Origin: Bacillota bacterium
GTDB lineage: Bacteria; Bacillota; UBA4882; UBA8346
NCBI GenBank assembly: GCA_023436305.1
Contig: JAEZJQ010000136.1
Coordinates: forward strand, 1 to 23,539
Direction: 5' to 3'
Length of the DNA stretch: 23,539 nt
Below the pieces are notes generated by a model. That model ran no database searches. It was not told where the DNA came from and saw only the letters and a list, made by a program, of their open reading frames with translations. This document shows positions 14,911 through 21,212 of the stretch, one piece after another. A program made the translations under genes and the position numbers. Position 1 is the stretch's first letter; the number at the start of each line of letters is the position of its first letter.

Positions 14911-14931
14911 AATATGTTTACGTATATCACA
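14911..14931 (+). promoter_or_regulatory. Candidate LacI-family operator upstream of GH30
   Basis: A 21-bp element with core ATATGTTTACGTATATCAC. An identical 21-bp copy, in the same orientation relative to its gene, lies upstream of the GH3 gene (20000-20020). It is centred on CG, as many LacI-family sites are, and lies between the leader hairpin and the ribosome-binding site. Confidence 0.65.
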
Positions 14932-14952
14932 CATTGAGGAGGTAATTGACCT

Positions 14953-16344
14953 ATGGAGAACCGTATTTCGATCAGTGAAGAAAAAAGACCGGTGAAAAAG
15001 ATTTACCGGCGGGCCCGGGTCATCCAAACCACCAAGGATACCAATCTCCGTATCACGGAAACGGAGGGCCTCGAAATTGGCAATATAACGGACAATAGTC
15101 CGGCTTGTGTCCGGATTGATCCCCATGACCAATATCAATCCATTCTGGGATTTGGTGGTGCATTTACCGAATCGGGCGCATATGCGCTGTCGAAAATCAG
15201 TCCCAATAAACGGAAAGAGGCCATTGACGCGTACTTTTCTCCCACCGGCGGACTAAATTACCGCTTTTGCCGGGTGCATATGAACAGTTGTGATTTCTCC
15301 CTGGGCAATTATTCCTGTGATGATACCGATGGCGATGTGGAACTTAAAGATTTCAATATCAATCAGGACCGGAAATATCTGATTCCGTTCATCAAAGACG
15401 CCCTGAAAGCGGCCGGTTCCCCCATACAACTTCTGGTATCACCCTGGAGTCCACCAGCCTGGATGAAAACCAACGGCGCCATGAATTTTGGAGGCGGCTT
15501 GAAAAACGAATATCGGGAAACTTGGGCGCGCTTTTTCTCCAAATTCATCCAGGAATACGAACGGGAAGGAATCCCCATCTGGGGCGTTACGGTTCAAAAC
15601 GAGCCCATGGCCAAGCAGACATGGGACTCCTGTCTATATACCGCGGAAGAGGAACGGGATTTTGTCCGGGATTACCTGGGTCCCCGGCTGCAGTTGGATG
15701 GATACGCCGATAAAAAGATTTTAATCTGGGATCATAACCGGGATTTGCTATACGAACGGGCCCGTACGATCCTGTCCGACGAAGCGGCGGCAAAGTATGT
15801 TTGGGGTATCGGTTTCCATTGGTACTGCGGCGAACAGTTTGATAATGTAGCCGCGACCTATCGTGATTTTCCCGATAAACCCCTGATTTTTACCGAAGGA
15901 TGCATCGAAAGGGGCGTTAAACTAGGTCAATGGGACCGGGGCGAAATATACGCCCATCACATGATAGGGGATTTGAACAGTGGTACAGCGGGATGGATGG
16001 ACTGGAATATGGTACTGGACCAAACTGGCGGCCCCAACCATGTGGAAAATTACTGCGACGCTCCGGTAATCGCCGATACTGAAACCAATCAGGTATTTTA
16101 TCAAAGCTCGTACTATTATATCGGACATTTTAGTAAATACGTGGCCATCGGCGCCAAACGAGTCGGCTGCTTTTGCGATAATTCAAATCTGGAGACAACG
16201 GCGTTTCTAAATCCAGATGGAAATATGGCGGTGATTGTCCTGAACCGGACGGATGAAGATCTGGTATTGAAGCTGGAGTTTCTGGGGCTATCCATAACCA
16301 CGAGGAGCCGCAAGCATTCGATTCAAACCTTGATAGTGGAATAA
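14953..16344 (+). CDS. Glycoside hydrolase family 30 (GH30_1-like) enzyme
   Basis: A 463-residue retaining glycosidase related to glucosylceramidases. GFGGAFTESGAYAL opens the barrel, LLVSPWSPPAWMKTNG follows, the acid/base is E217 in GVTVQNEP, and the nucleophile is E315 in LIFTEGC; a beta side-domain ends the protein (FLNPDGNMAVIVLNRT). Bacterial members act on beta-glucosides, beta-1,6-glucans or beta-xylosides; the exact substrate cannot be read from sequence. There is no signal peptide, so it probably works inside the cell on imported oligosaccharides. ATG with GAGGAGG about 10 bp upstream. The 3' end is only 8 bp from the convergent LacI gene, without a terminator between them. Confidence 0.93.
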   Translation: MENRISISEEKRPVKKIYRRARVIQTTKDTNLRITETEGLEIGNITDNSPACVRIDPHDQYQSILGFGGAFTESGAYALSKISPNKRKEAIDAYFSPTGGLNYRFCRVHMNSCDFSLGNYSCDDTDGDVELKDFNINQDRKYLIPFIKDALKAAGSPIQLLVSPWSPPAWMKTNGAMNFGGGLKNEYRETWARFFSKFIQEYEREGIPIWGVTVQNEPMAKQTWDSCLYTAEEERDFVRDYLGPRLQLDGYADKKILIWDHNRDLLYERARTILSDEAAAKYVWGIGFHWYCGEQFDNVAATYRDFPDKPLIFTEGCIERGVKLGQWDRGEIYAHHMIGDLNSGTAGWMDWNMVLDQTGGPNHVENYCDAPVIADTETNQVFYQSSYYYIGHFSKYVAIGAKRVGCFCDNSNLETTAFLNPDGNMAVIVLNRTDEDLVLKLEFLGLSITTRSRKHSIQTLIVE

Positions 16345-16352
16345 TGAAGTGT

Positions 16353-17357
16353 TTAGGCGCTGGCCCGCTCGATTAACTCCACCGGGAAGATCTTGGTTTC
16401 CGGAGGGTGCTTCGGGTCTACAATTTTGTTGAAAAGCATCTCCGAAGCCGTAAAGCCCATATCAAACAATGGCTGTCCCACAGTGCTGAGAGGTGGATCA
16501 GTGAATGCGGTCATTCCGATGCCATCAAATCCGATAATGGCCAATTCCTGGGGAATCTTGATTTTAGCATGTTTCGCCTCGGAAAGCGCTCCCAGTGCCA
16601 TGAGATCATTGGCGCAGATTAAAGCGCTAGGGAGTTGTCCGGTGGAAATAATTTTTTTCAGCGCGTTCCGGCCGGATTCCGGGGTAAAATCGCCGTCAAA
16701 AATCCAGCCGTTATGAATGGCAAGGCCATTTTTTTTCATAGTCTCACAAAAACCTTTGAACCGGTCGTTTGCATTTCTGACCGTACTGCTTCCCTTGGCG
16801 AATCCAATATTCCGGTGGCCTTTTTCGATTAGATACTCGGTAACCCGGCACATTCCGCCAGAATTATCGGTATCCACATAGCTGACGGCGTTTCGGGACG
16901 GCCTGTCACCAATGATTACACACGGGATGTCCTTTTTGGGAATATCCTTAATCTGGGGATTTTTCAGGTCCGGTGTAATCAGGAGCAGTCCATCCACTTT
17001 GCGTTGGTAGTAAAGACGCAAATAATCCACCTGGGACACATCGTTTCCATAAGTGGATAAAAGCAGATCAAAATTATGAGCCATGGTTGACTTTTCGATT
17101 CCGGCCATCAGCAAGTTATAATAATCGGTGGCATGGACGGTGACGTTGGCGGGAGCCGGGATAATAATACCGATGGTATTGACGCTTTTTACATGAAGGG
17201 CGCGCCCGATATGGTTGGTGTAATAGTTGAGTTCCTTGATGGTCTTTAATACCTTTTCCCGGGTCTCTTCTTTTACATAACCATTGCCGTTCAGTACCCT
17301 GGAAACGGTAATAAAGGACACCCCCGCTTTTTTGGCCACATCTCGTTGCGTTACCAT
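16353..17357 (-). CDS. LacI-family transcriptional regulator
   Basis: A 334-residue sugar-responsive repressor. N-terminal helix-turn-helix (TQRDVAKKAGVSFITVSRVL) and hinge helix region (NHIGRALHVKSVNTIGIIIP), followed by a periplasmic-binding-protein-like effector domain with DNSGGMCRVTEYLIEKGHRN and LICANDLMALGALSEA. The ATG at 17357 has GGGAGA 6 bp upstream. It lies between the GH30 and GH3 genes, whose upstream regions share an identical 21-bp element, so it is the likely regulator of both. Its own promoter contains a different CG-centred site resembling a cre/LacI operator, suggesting autoregulation or catabolite control. Confidence 0.93.
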   Translation of the reverse strand: MVTQRDVAKKAGVSFITVSRVLNGNGYVKEETREKVLKTIKELNYYTNHIGRALHVKSVNTIGIIIPAPANVTVHATDYYNLLMAGIEKSTMAHNFDLLLSTYGNDVSQVDYLRLYYQRKVDGLLLITPDLKNPQIKDIPKKDIPCVIIGDRPSRNAVSYVDTDNSGGMCRVTEYLIEKGHRNIGFAKGSSTVRNANDRFKGFCETMKKNGLAIHNGWIFDGDFTPESGRNALKKIISTGQLPSALICANDLMALGALSEAKHAKIKIPQELAIIGFDGIGMTAFTDPPLSTVGQPLFDMGFTASEMLFNKIVDPKHPPETKIFPVELIERASA

Positions 17358-17385
17358 ATTTTTCTCCCATTATTATTTTTTCTTA

Positions 17386-17422
17386 TAAATTATAATTTAC
17401 CGTTTACAAACAGAATTGTCAA
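17386..17422 (-). promoter_or_regulatory. LacI gene promoter with operator-like sites
   Basis: Minus strand TTGACA (17422-17417) and TAAATT (17399-17394), 17-bp spacer. Between and overlapping them is TGTAAACGGTAAAT (17408-17395), matching 12 of 14 positions of the cre consensus TGWAANCGNTNWCA. A perfect 14-bp palindrome TAAATTATAATTTA (17386-17399) covers the -10. Confidence 0.6.
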
Positions 17423-17441
17423 GTATCTCTTCCCAATGACA

Positions 17442-17478
17442 AAAAAGGGACTGTTTTTTTAAAAAACAGCCCCTTTTT
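17442..17478 (-). terminator. Strong terminator after the GH3 gene
   Basis: An 18-bp inverted repeat (17442-17459 and 17461-17478) with one mismatched position: AAAAAGGGACTGTTTTTT against AAAAAACAGCCCCTTTTT. In the minus-strand transcript the GGGGCTG/CAGTCCC stem is followed by six U. It separates GH3 transcription from the LacI gene. Confidence 0.88.
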
Positions 17479-17559
17479 GTTTTCATTTCATCTTGTTGTC
17501 AATTCAGCGAAATTTATATCATGTCCGAACATCGAAATTTTATCGCTTAATTCACAGCA

Positions 17560-19782
17560 TTACCATGTTAAACCAAATCCAAACGGGAAGAGTGGATTTT
17601 TTGAACCGGCACTGTCGTCTATCGGTATTTGAGTTACCATGCGCGGCCAAGTATAAGGAAGCTTTCCGGTGGGTTTGTAATCACCGAAGAGAATGTCGGC
17701 AACCCCCTGTCCTTCGGAACCGGGCAGCCAGGCATCGATTAAACTGTCAAATTTTTCAATCTGATCCGTAATTATAATCGGGCTGCCGTTTAACAGTATT
17801 CCAATAACGGGCACATTGGGCATCGAGCTCCGCACCGTGTCGACGACCGCAATATCCGCGGCGCTAAGAGCGAACGGCAATATGTCATCGCCCCGGTCAC
17901 CATTATATTCGGCATATGTATTTTCACCGATAACTACAAAGACAACATTCGTGCCGGATGGAACTGTGCCATCCTCCGAGTAAGTTACAATTGATTCCGT
18001 CCCCACCGTATTTTTTATCGCATCCAGGATTGTGGTCCCACCTGTCAGCAGATTACCGCTTCCCTGCCAGGTGAGAGTCCAGCCGCCGCACTGGCTCCTC
18101 ATATCGTTGGCTTTTGCGCCGGCGACATGAATATGGCCAATTCCTTTACGGACCGGGAGGATATTGTTTTTATTCTTTAATACCACGCAAGATTTTCTTA
18201 CCGCTTCCCGTGCCACCTGCCGATGAGCGGCGCAGCCGACCAAAGATTGATTTGTGCGATTGGCAAACGGTTTTTCAAATAATCCCAGGCTCTTTTTCGC
18301 AGTTAAGATTCGCCGCACCGCATCATCGATTCGGGTCATGGGTATGCTCCCGTTGTTCACCAAGTCCTGAATCATCTGCATAACCTCTTTAAATCGCCAG
18401 GGGCTTGACCAGATGGATTCCACCATCAGCATATCGACACCGGCATTAATGCAGGTTTTTAATTCATCAAGTTCCAGATCGTTAATGGCCGGATCCATGG
18501 TCTCCGGATCGGAGTAGGGTAGCGCGTTAATCTGGGAAAAACCGTTCCAGTCGGAAATGACAATTCCATTGAATCCGATTTCATTCTTCAAGACATCGGT
18601 AATCAGGTATTTATTGGCGTGGCATTTCACCATATTCCAACAATTGAATGACACCATGACCGCGCCAACCTTTACCACCGGTTGGTTGACAGCTGCAATA
18701 TAAGGCGGCAGAAAAACCGACCGTAAAGTTTCCTCGGTACAGGCGGTGTTGCCCCGGTCTAGTAAACAACCGCCGATAATTACATTGTTTGAATCTCTCC
18801 GGACCATGATACCGCTTCCCCAACTGGTCCCTCCGTCACCGATGAAATGCTTTGCGGTGGCCAGTAGTGAATTTTCATTCTTCAGATCCGTTCCCTGGAT
18901 TCCATTAATATAAGCCACACCCAATTGAGATACTAAGCTTGGGTCTTCACTATAACCTTCATAAACTCTACCCCACCGATCATCCTGTGGAACCGTCACA
19001 CATGGTGAAAATGTCCAGTCTACACCGCAGGCGGTACTTTCAATGGCGGTGATTTGACCGATTCGTTTGACCAGATCCGCATCCCGGGTTGCGCCGAGGC
19101 CGATATTATGAGGGAATATCGTTGCGCCCTGGATGTTACCAAAACCGTGTACTGTATCCGCCGCGTAAATAAGCGGTATCATGAGACGTGAGGCCAGGGC
19201 TTTTGTCTGCAACGTATCATACATATCCGCCCAATCTTTTACAGTGGAACTTTGTACGTTTTTTCCGGTATACGGGAATGAGTCGCCACCGGTTAGAAAT
19301 GATCCGATTGCATAGGTGGTAACGTCATCCGGGGTGATACCGGTTACCGGGATCCAGGTCATTTGGGGATTTTCAGTCAGGGTTCGGAATTCATCATCGA
19401 AGATCGCCGTCTGTTCCACTTGGATCATCTGGCCGATTTTTTCGAAGAGTGACATTTGTGACATTAGTACATTCACATCAACCACCGGGAAAGTGGCGAT
19501 CTGGCCATTATAGTATTGAGTAATCAATGTGGAATCGGTACAGGTAATTTTACCATCCCGATTTACATCGGCTACATTTTTATCAAAACCGGCCGGTGTA
19601 TTCCCGGCGCAATATTGCGTGACCCATTGGGCATCAATACTATTGATGATGGCATCACCGTTAACGTCACCAATTTTGGCCGAACTGGGAACCGCTATGG
19701 TTATGGCATAGTTGTTGGCCAGGATACTGACTGCTATAATCAGGCTGAAGATTATAATGAGAATTTTTTGTGTCTTTTTCAT
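17560..19782 (-). CDS. Secreted glycoside hydrolase family 3 enzyme with N-terminal dockerin
   Basis: A 740-residue exported enzyme. Signal peptide at about 1-30, then a type I dockerin at about 37-97 with two calcium loops, DVNGDAIINSID (39-50) and DVNRDGKITCTD (72-83), each with Asp/Asn at positions 1, 3, 5, 9 or 12 as required and followed by a QY tail. The GH3 domain begins near 103 (MSLFEKIGQMIQ). The nucleophile is D411 in GIVISDWNG; a C-terminal GH3 alpha/beta sandwich ends in PFGFGLTW. It likely removes glucose or similar sugars from beta-glucans outside the cytoplasm, attached to a cohesin partner not seen here. I chose the ATG at 19782 because GGAGG lies 8 bp upstream. Dockerins are more often C-terminal. 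Confidence 0.93.
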   Translation of the reverse strand: MKKTQKILIIIFSLIIAVSILANNYAITIAVPSSAKIGDVNGDAIINSIDAQWVTQYCAGNTPAGFDKNVADVNRDGKITCTDSTLITQYYNGQIATFPVVDVNVLMSQMSLFEKIGQMIQVEQTAIFDDEFRTLTENPQMTWIPVTGITPDDVTTYAIGSFLTGGDSFPYTGKNVQSSTVKDWADMYDTLQTKALASRLMIPLIYAADTVHGFGNIQGATIFPHNIGLGATRDADLVKRIGQITAIESTACGVDWTFSPCVTVPQDDRWGRVYEGYSEDPSLVSQLGVAYINGIQGTDLKNENSLLATAKHFIGDGGTSWGSGIMVRRDSNNVIIGGCLLDRGNTACTEETLRSVFLPPYIAAVNQPVVKVGAVMVSFNCWNMVKCHANKYLITDVLKNEIGFNGIVISDWNGFSQINALPYSDPETMDPAINDLELDELKTCINAGVDMLMVESIWSSPWRFKEVMQMIQDLVNNGSIPMTRIDDAVRRILTAKKSLGLFEKPFANRTNQSLVGCAAHRQVAREAVRKSCVVLKNKNNILPVRKGIGHIHVAGAKANDMRSQCGGWTLTWQGSGNLLTGGTTILDAIKNTVGTESIVTYSEDGTVPSGTNVVFVVIGENTYAEYNGDRGDDILPFALSAADIAVVDTVRSSMPNVPVIGILLNGSPIIITDQIEKFDSLIDAWLPGSEGQGVADILFGDYKPTGKLPYTWPRMVTQIPIDDSAGSKNPLFPFGFGLTW

Positions 19783-19999
19783 TATGAAATCCTCCATTTT
19801 GATTAATATAAATTTTTATGTGAAACTCAATAGTTCATACAAACAAATTTCACCACCTCCTTCCTTCCAACGAATAAAAAATCTTTGATAATGATTTACA
19901 TTTTCTAGAAAATCGTAATGATTTATACAGAAAATGTTACATTTTATTCGAAGAGACTCGAAAACTACCGAAATTTAATGGTATCTTCATGTTGAAGGA
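19783..19999 (-). promoter_or_regulatory. GH3 leader with palindromes
   Basis: About 217 bp of untranslated leader on the minus strand. It contains two perfect inverted repeats: ATTTTCTAGAAAAT (19900-19913) and AAAATGT-T-ACATTTT (19931-19945). AATGATTTA precedes each as a direct repeat. A second strong Shine-Dalgarno-like AAGGAGG (19862-19856) has no sensible start codon at proper distance; a GTG two bases later would give only an 8-codon peptide. No gene is supported. Confidence 0.45.
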
Positions 20000-20020
20000 T
20001 GTGATATACGTAAACATATT
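20000..20020 (-). promoter_or_regulatory. Candidate LacI-family operator at the GH3 start site
   Basis: Identical over 21 bp, on the minus strand, to the element at 14911-14931 before GH30. It abuts and overlaps the predicted -10 (20018-20023) and covers the predicted transcription start near 20011, the usual place for a repressor site. Confidence 0.7.
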
Positions 20021-20046
20021 TTATCATTTCTTGTTCCATTTGTCGA
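20018..20046 (-). promoter_or_regulatory. GH3 promoter
   Basis: Minus strand TCGACA (20046-20041) and TAAAAT (20023-20018) with a 17-bp spacer; each box matches five of six consensus bases. Confidence 0.6.
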
Positions 20047-20077
20047 TGGGCAATTTAAAAGTAACAGTCATGATAAT

Positions 20078-20121
20078 AAAGCGGTGTGAATCAAAGAGTT
20101 TGGTCTTTTTCACACCGCTTT
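20078..20121 (-). terminator. Terminator after the GH8 remnant
   Basis: Perfect 13-bp stem AAAGCGGTGTGAA (20078-20090) with TTCACACCGCTTT (20109-20121) and an 18-base loop. On the minus strand the stem ends in TTTATTAT. It lies about 47 bp past the GH8 stop and upstream of the GH3 promoter, so it isolates the two. Confidence 0.85.
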
Positions 20122-20167
20122 CATGAAACTTATTGTTTGAATAATTTGCTTGAAAATATCTTGGTAA

Positions 20168-21040
20168 TTATGGCATCCACCAATTCCCGGAAACTGTGAT
20201 TAAAACCAACAACTTAATGGAATCGCCATAGTAAGATGGTTCATCGTTTCCGGTAATATAATCCCATAAACTATTCAACCATAGCTGGTTGGTTGCGTCG
20301 ATCATGGCACTGACCGCAAAAGGCGCTGTAAAACACATGTCGTTATAACTTTCGATACTGTTGCCGTCCAGACGGTATCCGGCGGTAATTACCCCGGGAT
20401 TGCCTCCGGTTTTGGACTGAATCCATGCGTTTAATTTCATTAGTTGATTTTTATTGTTGGTATCCCCTGTCAGCAGAAAGTCGATGGACAACCGCCATGG
20501 TGTCCGGCATGAATTATAATAATAATTGCCGTCGTTTGTGTCCTCTAGAAATCCGGCCGGCGCCGGCTGAAATACATTGTTTTGCTTTATTGCGAAATCC
20601 GGCATCAAACCCGTATTGGGGCTAAAATTGGTATAAATGGTATTGATAATACTATAAGTGTTGTTAAGCACATTCTGCCAGTTTGAATTACCGGTAACAT
20701 TTTGGTAAGCTTTCAAATGACTTAGCATAAAATCCGAAGGCCGGGTCGCCGTTCCATATTTGCTGTCGGAGTTACTAGCCCAGTCACCCAATTTCAATAT
20801 CCATTCGTTCTTTGTTGACATCGTTATTCATTATGGCATCGATGATATATTTGGCTTCACTTGTATAATTTATGGAGCCATTATTTCCCCACTGTTGGCC
20901 GGCCGGCAAAAGCGCGTATGCAATATCCATGTCCCCATCGGTGCCGAATTCACGCTTCCCGGGGTATCCACTATATCACCGTTGCTGTCTTTGATTTGCT
21001 GCCAGGCCATTAACCTCGGATTGATGGAACTTGGATGCTT
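20168..21040 (-). pseudogene. GH8 glycosidase remnant: 5' truncated, two frameshifts
   Basis: Three consecutive frames together read as one GH8 protein (endoglucanase/lichenase/chitosanase family). Frame A (21040 to about 20945): HPSSINPRLMAWQQIKDSNG. Frame B (about 20945 to 20797): GTDGDMDIAYALL then GQQWGNNGSINY, which contains the GH8 signature with its catalytic Asp. Frame C (to 20168): ILKLGDWASN, TRPSDFMLSHLKAY, NYYYNSCRTPWRLSIDFL and a normal C-terminus SGNWWMP. Each junction is explained by loss of one base, near 20945 and near 20800. About 290 codons remain; whole enzymes are about 400 or more residues, so the start and the N-terminal catalytic Glu region are missing. Its terminator is intact. 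Confidence 0.88.
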
Positions 21041-21187
21041 ACCACTGTAAAGCAACCCACAGAGGAGATGAGTAAACAATGCGTGGAATTATTGATCCAA
21101 CTCATCGAAAATAATTTGAAACAAAATACAACCCTGAAATTAAAACCGCAACTTGTCATACGCGAATCCACCGCCGCCTTGACTTAA
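21035..21187 (+). pseudogene. C-terminal fragment of a LacI-family regulator
   Basis: Plus-strand frame reading LTTVKQPTEEM, then SKQCVELLIQLIENN and finally LKPQLVIRESTAALT before TAA. It aligns with the end of the intact LacI protein in this window (LSTVGQPLFDMGFTASEML ... FPVELIERASA) and with LacI C-termini in general. Only about 50 codons are left of a usual 330-340. Upstream the frame becomes non-homologous and meets a stop at 21011-21013. It joins the GH8 remnant at 21035-21040 with the broken 5' ends abutting. Confidence 0.8.
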
Positions 21188-21212
21188 AATTTTTTAAAAA
21201 GTTGCGCTACCC

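Noticed and set aside
19851..19866. Leader peptide gene (GTG AAA TTT ... TGA, 8 codons) before GH3
   Set aside because: The Shine-Dalgarno sequence is only two bases from the GTG, and the peptide has no run of regulatory codons.
20870..21079. Separate 69-codon gene and, at 20168-20821, a separate 217-codon gene
   Set aside because: Both are pieces of the same frameshifted GH8 gene; the middle frame carries the GH8 signature that links them.
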